This document shows positions 32,104 to 42,537 of a DNA stretch of 64,000 nt, one piece after another. The stretch lies in contig NC_084840.1 of assembly GCF_033115175.1 (NCBI RefSeq), positions 77,825,179 to 77,889,178 on the forward strand, written 5' to 3'. The translations under genes were made by a program, and so were the position numbers. How positions within the stretch are numbered: the first letter of the stretch is position 1; the number at the start of each line of letters is the position of its first letter. The notes under the pieces were generated by a model, which was given only the letters and a program-made list of their open reading frames with translations, did no database searches and was not told the origin of the DNA. This DNA is from Lepus europaeus (taxonomy: Eukaryota > Chordata > Mammalia > Lagomorpha > Leporidae).

Positions 32104-32872
32104 CTAAGTAAATATGCCACAAGATAGCTTGAGGATCCAGAGATCCAAATCTAATCCAAAAAAGTGGCTTAACTCCAAGGCCCAGAGGACAAGGAATTGA
32201 CAACCTCCATTTTCATTTGGACAACCAACCATCGAGCTGTTGTTGGCACATTCCCTAAATACAGCACAGGCAGTGCATCTAAGGTTATTTTCCTTGATGA
32301 ATATTCTATTTGGGAAGCCAGCATCAACTTGAGAGACAAGAATTCACTTTCTCTGACTTCTTCTCTCTGCTCTAAATTAGATGGTCTTCTTCTATCTTGG
32401 AAACAAAAACACTGATGGGGCACTGTTAGGAGCTCTTTGTTCATCTATGCTATTGCACATGAAGTATTCAAGATAAATGTGTTGGACTTTAAGTTTCAGA
32501 CTTTTTTAATTCTTGACTTCCTGAGCACATATTTTTTGGAAATAACATTTTGATAGCCTCAAATGAACTCAGATAGGGAATATTTCTGCTGCTCCTTTCC
32601 CCTTACATGGTAGCATTTGACCCTGTCAAAGAACACCTAGTCTCTGATCTGCCTAGCAGCTTGCAGTGTCTTGGAAGATTAGAACTGGGTACTGAGTTAG
32701 GCAACACAGGAGGCAACACAGGAGACAACACATAAGTTTTTCCCTTAAAGGAAAGATAAGGGAGTAAGAATGCAAACTCTGGCTCCAAGAAAAAACAACA
32801 CTTCTTGGCCCTTAAGGTAGAAAGGTCCTTTGGTGTTTATGTGTGCAACATGTACCAAGAACCACAGAAGAG
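32104..32872. other. unique intergenic sequence, no gene seen
   Basis: A short tandem of 'ggcaacacagga'-like units lies near 32699-32728. Nothing else recognised. Confidence 0.4.
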
Positions 32873-32886
32873 GGTGAGGGTTTTCT

Positions 32887-33217
32887 TTTATTCTTTTTAT
32901 TTATTTATTTACTTGAGAGGCAGAGTTACAGAGAGAGGGAGAGACAGAAGGAAAGGTCTTCCATTCGCTGATTCACTCCCCAAATGGCAACAACGACCAG
33001 AGCTGGGCTGATCTGAAGCCAGGAGCCAGGAGCTTTTTCCTGGTCTCCCACATGGTTGCAGGGGCCCAACCACTTGGACCATCTTCCACTGCTTTCCCAG
33101 GCCATAGCAGAGAGCCGGATCGAAGTGGAGCAGCCAGAACATGAACCGGTGCCCATATGGGATGCAGGTGCCACAGGCAGATGCTCAATCCACTGCACCA
33201 CAGCTCCGACCCCCAAT
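32887..33217 (-). mobile_element. CSINE (older), target site duplicated
   Basis: Reversed SINE from (ATTT)n and 'gagaggcagagttacagaga' to the head complement 'gcaccacagctccgacc'. The perfect direct repeat ggtgagggttttct lies at 32873-32886 and 33218-33231. Confidence 0.93.
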
Positions 33218-33234
33218 GGTGAGGGTTTTCTCTG

Positions 33235-33276
33235 CCCAAGATTTCTCTGGCCAAGATTTCTGAGGGGAAATCTTGG
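33235..33276. repeat. short direct and inverted repeat (hairpin)
   Basis: A ccaagatttct unit occurs twice in tandem about 15 bp apart. The second copy forms a perfect 10-bp inverted repeat (ccaagatttc 33251-33260, gaaatcttgg 33267-33276) with a 6-nt loop. Confidence 0.85.
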
Positions 33277-33828
33277 GGAAGGAGGTTGCAAGTGGCAGGT
33301 TTATCCTACTCCCATCTATCATTCTCTTTGATAGGGGACTATGGCAGATACAGGCTAGTTCATCATAGCCCTAATTTCATTGTCTGGCCACAGCTGTTTG
33401 CCATTTCTCAGCATACTTCCAGAGGTGTAACCTGTTCTCACCAGCAGGTATGGTGGTGGTGACGACTGCCACTGCCTGCTAAGGTGGTTGAAAGTGGCTA
33501 CGCCTGCTTCACATGTTCCTCTCCCCTGGTTTCCAAGCCAGTTGCAGAGGAATCACAGGGGAATGTCAAGACTCGAGATGATGAACCTGCTGAGGAGCCG
33601 GGGTCCCCAATGCCTGTGAGGAGCACAGCCTCCTTAACCTGTATGTTGTAAATGGAAAATAAACTTGACTTCACCAGGCCCCTGAAATTTGGAGTTGTTT
33701 CTTACAGCAGCTGCCTCTTCTTCCTGAGATAGAGACTCAAGAACAGAGCATTAGAAAGTCCAAAATTGAACTCTTAGTCTTCCTATTGAACCTCCTACAT
33801 GAACAACCCCAGTCACATGGGAACAAGA
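33277..33828. other. unique intergenic sequence, no gene recognised
   Basis: A region around 33540-33690 ends 'ggaaaataaacttgacttc', with an embedded AATAAA, and looks mRNA-like. I could not assign it to any gene, so it is not called a pseudogene. Confidence 0.35.
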
Positions 33829-34190
33829 TGCCTTAGTCTTCGTGGGCTGCTATAGTAAAATATCATAGACTGGGCGACTTAAAAATAATATTTATTGTCT
33901 TGCAGTTCAGGAGGTTGCAAGGCCAAGATCAAGGTGTCAATAGGTTGGATTTTCCTGCTCCTTGGCCTACAGGTGGCAGCCTTCTTCCTCACTGTGTCCT
34001 CACAGCCTTACCTCTATGTCCATGCATCTTGTTTCTTCCTCTTCTTATGAGGACACCAGTCTCATTTGGTTTAGATGACCTAATTCATAATTACTTCCTT
34101 AAAGGCCCCATCTCCAAATACAGTCACACTAGGGGTTAGGGCTTCAAGATATGAATTTGGAGGCAGGGAGATATAACTTAGTCCATCACA
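33829..34190 (-). mobile_element. MLT1-type MaLR LTR, near full length
   Basis: Reversed MLT1 blocks in order: 'ccttagtcttcgtgggctgc', 'catagactgggcgacttaaa', 'ggccaagatcaaggtgtcaa', 'cttatgaggacaccagtctc', 'ccttaaaggccccatctcca', 'ggttagggcttcaagatatg'. It is in inverted orientation to the MLT1 at 31734. Confidence 0.85.
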
Positions 34191-34399
34191 TACGAATTTC
34201 TTTATTATTTCCTTGTATTGTAAGTTTCTAAAGATTAGGGACCATGCTTTATTCCCCTTATGCAATTTCTGACATAGTGATCATCCAGATACCCTGGTTG
34301 AATGAGTGAACTGCAAGATGAGCCAGGACCACAGGCTGCCAAAGATCTGCCCATGCTGTGCACATAGATTATGATAGGAATGGAGCCTCCTAATTCATA

Positions 34400-34590
34400 C
34401 ATTGTGCCCTGTCACTGTGTTCTAAACACAGTGAGAGGGTGTCTCTAGGGTGTTTTTTATAAGGGCACTAACCCCAACCATGAGAGTGGGATCCTCATGA
34501 TCTAATTACCTCTCCAGAGCCCCATCTATTAACGCCATCACATTAAGGATAGGATTTTGACATGTGAATTTTGAAACACTGAAACCATAG
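34400..34590 (-). mobile_element. MaLR LTR fragment
   Basis: 'ataagggcactaaccccaac', 'gatctaattacctctccaga', 'tcacattaaggataggattt' and 'gacatgtgaattttgaaaca' match the reversed 5' half of an MST/MLT1 LTR. Confidence 0.6.
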
Positions 34591-35876
34591 CTTGAGATCA
34601 TCCTAAGCAAAACTAGTTTATAGAAAAGACTGACAAACTGGGGGTAAGCTCAATACACCCCTCCTCTTGAGACAAGCTCTTAGTATTTTATTTGTGGTGT
34701 TATTTAAGATTAACGAATCCAGGCATTAGAAAACATACCATTGTCACACTGTTGTGGTTTTATTTTTGGGAACATGAGTTCAATCAGATCTCTGTGGGTG
34801 AACATAGGGATTCCCTGAAGATAGTGGCCATGGTCACTACCAATTATCTTGGGAAGAGATCAAGAGGTCTATGCTGGTTGAGAGATAAGGACTGAGAAGC
34901 TGGGTCCTCAGTGGGAATGAAGGAAATAGCTCCTCTTTTATCTTGAGTTGGGGCACAGTCTAGATGAAAGGCTGAGAAATGGAGATTCCAGGAGTGTGCC
35001 ACTGCCCCAGTCACATGGAGGCAGCCTAGAAGTGAGACAGCAGATCTATATCCTTCTGTTATCCCCAAACTTGCAGTAGGTTCTCATCGACTTTCCTACC
35101 TGATGCTTTCTGGACTGGTATGTGTTAAAGGAACAGATTTGCTCTACTCTTAGGAGTAAAGAAGACTAGAAAAAGAGGAGCTCTACCTCCAAGTCCAGAG
35201 AGTGATGCTCAGGGTCATTACTAACAGTGTAGAGAACTTCTCCAACTTAGCAACCAAGAACAAAGGTTATGTTATAGCTATTGAATACCCACCCTGAGAC
35301 TTAGACCAATGAGTCTCTCAGTCCAGTCAATTTTACCTCTGAATTTGGTAGGCATGGCTTCACCTTCATTTTCCTCCCTTACTAACATCTCTCATACTTC
35401 TCCCAGATTCCTGAAGGGCCTCTCATTGCAGCCCCCAGCCCCTTCTGTTTGCCCATCTATGCCATCTACAGCAGCCTGACTAGTCTTCCAGGACAGACAC
35501 ATTTCAATTCATGACATGCCCTGGCTGGATGTTCAAAGTTCAACTCAGCATCCCTTTCTCCGGGGAGCATCTCCAGACACATATATTTTAAACACCAATG
35601 ATTTGTATGGCCTCCATTGCATTCTGACTTTTATTAAGAATGATGTTAATATTGTTTATATGTCTTTTATCCCTTCTAAGTGGGAAAGACTAAGGTCTTT
35701 TTACTTCCCCTTCCAATATCCAGTTCAGAATATTTATTGGACATTTGTTACATGTCTAAACAGGCAACTGTTAGGTATATGGAGATGTATAGAGATAAAT
35801 GATAGTATATGGATAAATAGATAATCTATATACATGGATGGACAGATAGAAAGAATGATGATACAAAGTAGAGATA
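34591..35876. other. unique intergenic sequence, no gene seen
   Basis: The frame at 35516-35824 has no domain. 'gaatatttattggacatttg' near 35729 may be an L2-like scrap. Confidence 0.35.
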
Positions 35877-35892
35877 ACAGATGAGAGACAGA

Positions 35893-36213
35893 GGCTGGCA
35901 CCATGGCTCACTTGGTTAATCCTCCGCCTGCAGCGCCGGCATCCCATATGGGCGCTGGGTTCTAGACCCAGTTGCTCCTCTTCCAGTCCAGCTCTCTGCT
36001 GTGGCCCGGGAGTGCAGTGGATGGCCCAAGTCCTTGGGCCCTGCACCCCATGGGAGACCAGGAGAAGCACCTGGCTCCTGCCTTCGGATCAGCGTGGTGC
36101 GCTGGCCATAGCGCGCCAGTCGCGGTGGCCATTGGAGGGTGAACCAGCGGCAAAAAGGAAGACCTTTCTCTCTGTCTCTCTCTCTCACTATCCACTCTGT
36201 CAAAAAAAAAAAA
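35893..36213 (+). mobile_element. CSINE (young), target site duplicated
   Basis: 'ggctggcaccatggctcact' head and 'tctgcctgtc' region shortened to 'ctctgtcaaaa'. The target sequence gatgagagacagag is repeated immediately before the head and after the A tail (about 36217-36230). Confidence 0.9.
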
Positions 36214-36230
36214 ATAGATGAGAGACAGAG

Positions 36231-37224
36231 AGATAGGTAGACAGATATGTAACATTAGTAGCCATTATCTCTGACCTTATAGAGAATGACATGGTAACCA
36301 CGTTATAATCCTGACTGTGCTGGGTAGGGATGAGTTCATACTCAGCGCAAAGCTTCCTTAGCATCATGTGAAAGAACTCTGACCTAGGTAGCAGCCTTCC
36401 TCAGAGTGTCCCTATGGGAATATGGGATAAGCCCAGGTGAGCATTCTGATTTCCTATGGGAACCAGTTGTCCCAGTTTGGACAAAAAGACCTCCTGAGAA
36501 AATAGTGAGCAGCTGAAGACTCTGGTAAATTCCCAGAAGAGAGAGAAATTGTCCACCCCCCACCATTCATTGGGATGCAATGGCTTCCTGATATGCAGAA
36601 GTACCACATTCTGTGATTAGCAATGGCATGTGGAGGCCCTTTCTCCAGGTGGCTTTTTTATGGCTAGGACGTTTTCTCCAATTTATATTTGAATTCAGCT
36701 TAGTGTTCCAGTGCAGAAAAATGAAGGCAGCTCCCCTCCTTTACCTCATGAAGCTCTCACTGGCAAAACATTACAAAGTGTCTTCATTTGCTTGGAAAGG
36801 CAAAATACACAAAAGGAAACACAATTTAAGTGGTTTGCCTGTAAGACAGAGATTTATGTAACATCTTTGGGTCTCTCTGGTTCATCAATCATTTACTTCA
36901 GTGCTTGGAACATCACAAGGAAAATAATGATCCACACCTAGTCTGAGGTAACCAGTGGTACTTTTAGCACAAAGTGCACACAATTACAGTGCTAAGTTGC
37001 CAAGGCTCAAATGCTTGGCTAAGTCTGCAAGTCTAACAAGGGGTGACAGAGAGAAAGACACAATAAGGTTCCTTGCAGCCAAGATCTGCAAAACACATTT
37101 CCAGGGGCTCCTGCTTAGGAAACCTGGTTCTGAGTGATTTCTTCAGGAAGCAGGAAACAAAGCCCACAATGGAAAAGGGGCCTCAGCTGTTGTCCAGCTG
37201 CTCCAGACTCTGTAAGATTTGATC
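36231..37224. other. unique intergenic sequence, no gene seen
   Basis: Several frames of 60-82 codons overlap on both strands. None has a recognisable domain. Confidence 0.4.
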
Positions 37225-37226
37225 AG

Positions 37227-37500
37227 GGCTGGCTGTTGGGGCTCGTGGTTAAGATGCCAGTGTCCCAAGTTGGAGTGCCTGGATTCAGTCCTGGCTCCAG
37301 TTTCCTGTGAATGTAGACTCTGGGACAAAGCAGTGATGTCTTGAGTGATTGGGTTCTACCACCCTCATGGGAGACCGGGACTGAGTTCCTGACTCTGTGA
37401 ATTCAGCCCCATCCCAGTCCAGGCCATTGTAGGCATTTGGAGAGTAAACCAATAGAAGGGGGCTTCAACTCTCTCTCACTCTGCCTTTAAAATCAATGTT
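37227..37500 (+). mobile_element. old tRNA-derived SINE copy
   Basis: 'ctggctgttggggctcgtgg' head, 'ctcatgggagaccgggactg' body, 'ggccattgtaggcatttgga' and 'tctctcactctgcctttaaa'. Diverged. Confidence 0.7.
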
Positions 37501-37545
37501 TTTTTTATTTTTAATTTAAAAAATTATTCCAGCAGGAGATTAGAA

Positions 37546-37735
37546 CAGTGGTTCTCAAAGTGTGGCTCTTTTGTACACCCCACCAGTAGCATAAGCAACT
37601 CTGAAACCTACAGAAATACAGTTTTTGGGCCTTACCTGAGAACTATTGACTAGAAATGCTGCAGATGGAGCAAGAAATCTACATTTTAGCAAACCCTTCA
37701 GATGGTTGACACATGTTTCAAATTTAAGAACCACA
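37546..37735 (+). mobile_element. MER5A-like hAT transposon fossil
   Basis: The left terminal 'cagtggttctcaaagtgtgg' is an excellent match to MER5A. It is followed by 'cagtagcataagcaactctg', 'attttagcaaacccttcaga' and the right terminal 'tttaagaaccac', the inverted counterpart. About 190 bp, the expected length. Confidence 0.85.
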
Positions 37736-37739
37736 GGAA

Positions 37740-38411
37740 TAGGAAATTAGATGGCTTGGGTAGGTTGCATGGCCTCACTGATGCAACTCACGTATGCAAC
37801 TCTGAAAATTCCAACCCAACTCCTTCCTTATATTACCCCCTGACAATTGACAGTGTTTAGCAGATGATAAACTATACTATCTATTTCAGTAAATATCAAA
37901 TTTAAGCAATGTTATTGCTTAGCAAGTGGTGGGTTCTAAATTCACGTGTAACTTTCTCCCCATTGAATCATGACAATCAGACTTGCAAAATACTGCCTAT
38001 TCATAGAATCCCTCCCTCAATCCATCTCCAAGACATCACAATCCCGGAAATTAACTCCAAATAGTACCTAAGCTAGGTTGGGCCAAATTTCCAACATCCA
38101 TCCCATTTCCTATTCTCTTTCAACTTTCTTCCAATAGCTAAACATACTTACTTTCTTCTCTTCTTGGTCTTAATTTTATTTCTCATATTCTTCTGTTGTC
38201 AGCCCCCAGATGGCCTTTCTGGTGCTTCACAATACTCCTGGGGCATACCTATGAATAGCAAAAGGAATCCTTTACATTTTAAAGTCACATTCAAGGACTG
38301 ACCCTGGTTAATAAACTTCTGCAACTTTTCCAAGTACCAAAACATCTTAAGCATCTCAATAAAAGGTTCCTCTCACTTCATCATCCTCTGTTGCCGTTGA
38401 TTTCTCAACAA
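37740..38411. other. AT-rich unique sequence, no gene seen
   Basis: No repeat or exon recognised between the MER5A-like element and the LTR. Confidence 0.4.
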
Positions 38412-38796
38412 TGTTGCAGTGGGTTCATTTCTGAGAGGAGCAGCGTGGTGGGGACAAGAGGCACGGAGTCAACACACAGACCCCGGGAGTCGGGTGAAAG
38501 CAGGCTTGAGGCGAGCAGCCCGCAGACTCGTTTATTACAGTTGGTACAACAGCTTATATAGCCAAGACCAGCCAATCTGGTCAAGGGGCGGTCTATGCCC
38601 CAACCAATCACAGCCTGTTGCCAGGCAGTTTCCAGAGCCATCCAATCACAGCCTGTCGCCAGGCAGTTTCAAATCCATCCAATCACACCCTGTTACCAGG
38701 CAGTTTCCAAAGCCAGGTGGGTTTCAAAGCCATTCCTGAGTAACTGATGCTCGCTTGCCAGTGGCCATCTTGGCATGGCCTTCTCATTCCACTACA
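38412..38796 (-). mobile_element. solo retroviral LTR, 385 bp, with CCAAT tandem in U3
   Basis: Read on the minus strand it starts TG (tgtagtggaatgag) and ends CA (cactgcaaca). U3 has three tandem units of about 37 bp, each with one CCAAT (38604, 38642, 38679), plus a fourth CCAAT at 38572. Next come a TATA box (tatataag, complement of 38553-38560) and, about 20 bp on, an AATAAA (complement of 38531-38536) marking R. A CG-rich U5 follows. This is standard retroviral LTR grammar, with no internal genes beside it. The 5-mer ATTGT (minus strand) overlaps both ends and may be the target repeat. Confidence 0.8.
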
Positions 38797-39498
38797 ATCC
38801 TCTTTCTGCTTTTCTCAAGTTCAGTGTAAATGAAAAGCCTATATTTTAAATTGTTTAGTCTTGGACAGACTTGATCATGTTTCTTTGCTGCCCAGTCTTT
38901 CAGCTACACCATAATACCTTCTTGGAATGTAGCTGCTCACTCCTATGCAGTCTTCCCCAACAGCTCTGAGAAGGCTGCTGCTCTCGGTTTTATTCCTCTG
39001 TGGCTTGGGCAGAACCTGGAAGAATGTTCTAACCTTGGTAGACAATTGATACAATGAATCAAAAACCTCTTGAATGCAAAAGAAAGTTGGAGACTGGCCT
39101 TCGGACTGAAACATCACTTGCAACTCTTGTTTCTATAAAGAAATGTGTTCATGATAACAACAGGCTCCCATCCTGAGTCACAGTTAACCTGTTATTAGAA
39201 AGATCACTGAGTTGTGTCAAGCCTTAGTGATTGTATTGCTCCTGTTTCAAAGGGATATAGAATTGATCCATGGGCTGGATCACAGAGTTTGAGGAAAGGC
39301 CTTATAAACCAGGATACTTTTAGATACAGCTTCTTAGGGTTGGGAGCTTGTAGATGGTAGGACAAGTGCAAGAAAGAGGCCAGATACGGGAAGCCAAGCT
39401 TGTTATTATTCAGTGTTTTGGGTACAATTGCTCTGATCCATGCCATATTTGACCAAAACCATGACTAAATCATATTTTGCCTATATTGCAATTTTATG
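38797..39498. other. unique intergenic sequence, no gene seen
   Basis: Sits between the solo LTR and the 5-kb L1-derived element. No repeat recognised. Confidence 0.4.
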
Positions 39499-39513
39499 TT
39501 CTTTGCTGTTTTT
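39499..39513. repeat. left target-site duplication of the 5-kb element
   Basis: gttctttgctgtttt, identical to 44512-44526. It sets the left limit of the L1-derived insertion and continues into its A tail (T-run on this strand). Confidence 0.92.
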
Positions 39514-40119
39514 TTTTAACTTTTATTTAATGAATATAAATTTCCAGTGTACAGCTTATGGATTACAATGGCTCCCCACCCCATAACTTCCCTCCCACCC
39601 GCAACCCTCCCCTCTCCCGCTCCCTCTCCCCTTCCATTCGCATCAAGATTCATTTTCAATTCTCTTTATATACAGAAGATCAATTTAGTATAAAGATTTC
39701 AACAGTTTGCACCCACATAGAAACACAAAGTGAAACATACTGTTGGAGTACTAGTTATAGCATTAAATCACAATGTACAGCACATTAAGGACAGAGATCC
39801 CACATGAGGAGCAAGTGCACAGTGGCTCCTGTTGTTGACCCAACAAATTGACACTCTAGTTTATGGCGCCAGTAACCATCCTAGGCTGTCATCATGAGTT
39901 GCCAAGGCTACGGAAGCCTTCCAAGTTTGCCAACTCTGATCATATTTAGACAAGGTCATAAAAGACAGAGTGAGGATAGTAACCAATGATCCTAAGAGTG
40001 GCGTTAACCAGGTCTGAACAATTATACAGCATTAAGTGGGGAAGAGGACCATCAGTACACACATGTTGGGAGTAGAGCCATTGGTGGTAGAGTAGAGGTT
40101 ATGATTACAAAGGATTGAG

Positions 40120-40200
40120 GCCCAAGTGCACTAGACAGGGCCTAGAACAAAGGACAGAGTCATTATTAGAGGAGCTAAGAAAGGTGCTGTCTAAGCTACA
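40120..40200 (-). pseudogene. possible retroviral Env membrane-anchor remnant
   Basis: One minus-strand frame gives a short run of hydrophobic residues ending in Gly-Pro before a stop. The composition recalls the membrane-spanning part of class I retroviral Env proteins. The stretch is only about 15 residues and could be chance. It matters only because it lies on the same strand as, and in the expected order after, the gag-like segment. Confidence 0.25.
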
Positions 40201-40459
40201 ATTAAGTTTTCTGATTGAGAGGCAAATAGAACCTGATAGAAGGGGCTTGATAATAATCTGGTGGGCTTTAGGCCTTGTAAATTCAGAGGCCCAGACCTAT
40301 CTATCTCTTCACATGGGGTATATCCTAAGGGAGGTGTGAACCTCCTAGGGGAAGGCACTCTGTTGACTTTCATTACTTGGCTGGCCTGGGAGGAGAGCTG
40401 GCCAGGTAAAGGCAGGGGGCATCTCTAACAAGAAATTTACAGTTCTGCCTGCAATGTTC

Positions 40460-40850
40460 CTGACCCTACTTGACCATCCCCTCAGCTGCAGTGGTCACTT
40501 TGGAAGTTGGGCTGAGTGAAGGGCTTTTCAGCTTAGAGCCAGTAAGATCTGTGGCTCTGACCTGGGCATCCTTCGACTCCAGGGCAGGTCCATTTCCAGT
40601 GATCCAACTCTTGGCAGAGCTGCCAGGGCTCTTCACAAGCTGACTTCTGCTGAAGCCCAGGCTTACCACATTGAAAGCCACTGCAGTGGACTGGCCTGTT
40701 GGGTCTCCTTGAGGGCAGATCACTGTACAGATCAGCCATTAATAGGCCTGCCACCCATTGCTTCTGATGCCGAGCTTTCTTTTCCTCCTGGTTTGTGTTA
40801 AAGCAGACCAGAGGATGCAAGTCAAGGGAGTGCCCGTTTCCCATCTCTAA
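40460..40850 (-). pseudogene. decayed retroviral gag nucleocapsid-like segment
   Basis: Within the minus-strand frame starting at 40844, a C-x2-C-x4-H-x4-C zinc-knuckle pattern is almost complete (LCQELDHWKWTCP, with Trp where the first Cys should be). About 25 residues before it is a degenerate first knuckle (FQCGKPG, with the His replaced by Leu). Two knuckles in this order, with Gly-Lys-Pro-Gly in the first, are typical of class I endogenous retrovirus Gag. The frame has no pol continuation. It is a broken fossil inside the L1-derived element and is not predicted to make a functional protein. Confidence 0.45.
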
Positions 40851-41002
40851 TCTTCGGTGGCCTGAACTACAAGTCTATAGTCACAGGCATGTTCTGTAGT
40901 AGTTTTTCTAAGGTAGACAATGCCCATGAGGAAAATTATATTCTCACTTTAAAACTTTCTTTCCCTTTGGTCTGAAAGGGAGGTTTTTTCTACTTACTGT
41001 AT

Positions 41003-41021
41003 ACTTCGCTGATGGCGAAGT
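41003..41021. repeat. small perfect hairpin
   Basis: acttcgc (41003-41009) and gcgaagt (41015-41021) are perfect inverted arms around a 5-nt loop, within the long noncoding part of the L1-derived element. Confidence 0.8.
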
Positions 41022-42537
41022 GAATCTAGCTATGAGATTATTATTTGAGTTCTTATTTTGGCTATGCTATTGCAGAAAAATGTTAGCCATCTCTTTTATA
41101 AGGTCTAAAGATTAAATTGTGCATCCTACAGATTCCTTCATAATAGAATTAGTTTCCTACCTTGAAGAGAACAGAGAAATGAAAGAACAAGTTGGGCTTA
41201 GAATAGAGAAATGAGGGAGCAAGTCCTAGATCGCTTGCTGACAATAGCAATATCACATGAATACTTAGCAAACCGTTTCAACCATTAGATAACAACTTAA
41301 GAAAACATTTACCAGAAGGTCCAATGCCTTCTATAAATTTTAAGAATCATGTATTTGAAAACACCTCTTAAATATCTAACATGGTGTAGTTTGTTTAGCC
41401 AGTAAACTTAAGCACAACCATCTAAAATGTTTTTAGTTTCTTTCTACCAACAAGTCTAAAACATATGATACACAGATTCAGGTCCCACAAATTAAAATGT
41501 ATCTTTGATTGATTTTAGCAGCTTAAATTTATGCTTTTAAAATCTTTAACTCTTTGTGTTGATTGCCAATTGATTTGAATTGCTTTTTCTTTTTAGTAAC
41601 CTCAGTTAACCATACTTTCTCTCAGTTGGTACTGTTAATACATTATTGGCTTCATCTGTTTACAGAGCCATCCCAAAGTACTGAATACAATAAAAGTGGC
41701 TGGAAAAAGTCCATAGGAACCTATAGGAGGACAGCTAAACACAGAACCAACAACGCTTTAGTTTTATGAGCAGCAGATCATATATAACTGTGGATGACAA
41801 AAGACTTTAAGTCACCATGTTTAAAATTATAAACTCATCAACCAACAAGAGGCACTTGCTTACTTCACAGTATTTTTGAAAGCACCTGTAGGATTTTACA
41901 AGTATTTAACCCTTTAAGCCTCTGGGGCTTTCTCATTAAGATAACTATCATGTCTAGTAACACAAGATCATTAGACTTTTTAATTCTCAAACATTTGTAT
42001 TAATAGCATTTTCCATTATAGAAACTTAAAGTCTGGTACCACATCACATCTTGACAGTCCTTCTAATATACTCCAAATACACTGATTATTGGTGTCTCTA
42101 TAAGATGAGAGACATAGGTCCTTCGATTTTTTCAGTTGGGCCCAAACTGGAAAAACCAAAGTCCAGGATTTACTGGAAATTTTAGAGACCAGATTGTTTG
42201 AAACTTTGATTTTTTGAATGCCTGTCAAGAATGCCAAGAAGGCTCAAAATCCAAAATATCTGGTTGAAATAAGATTTCTTAAAATCATGACATAACATAG
42301 ACCAAATTTGATCATTGTTACAAGGTGATTATTCAAATTTTTGAAAAAAGCACATATTTAAATAACCCATAGCTCTTAATAAAAATTCAGCTGTTTTTGA
42401 ACAATTAGAATTTAACAGACATCAAGAGAACATAATAGATTACTTTAACACATTGCTTTAACAGAGCATCAGAGTTTAATTCTATGTCAAAGAGAAATTG
42501 AGCTTCCTGTGATCTTTTGCTGTGAGGTTTCCTTCCT

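Noticed and set aside
33540..33690. possible processed pseudogene ending in AATAAA
   Set aside because: It looks mRNA-like, but no parent gene, poly(A) tail or target duplication could be identified.
38412..38796. the CCAAT/TATA cluster as a cellular gene promoter
   Set aside because: The combination with AATAAA 20 bp downstream and TG...CA ends is retroviral LTR structure, and no cellular exon follows on that strand.
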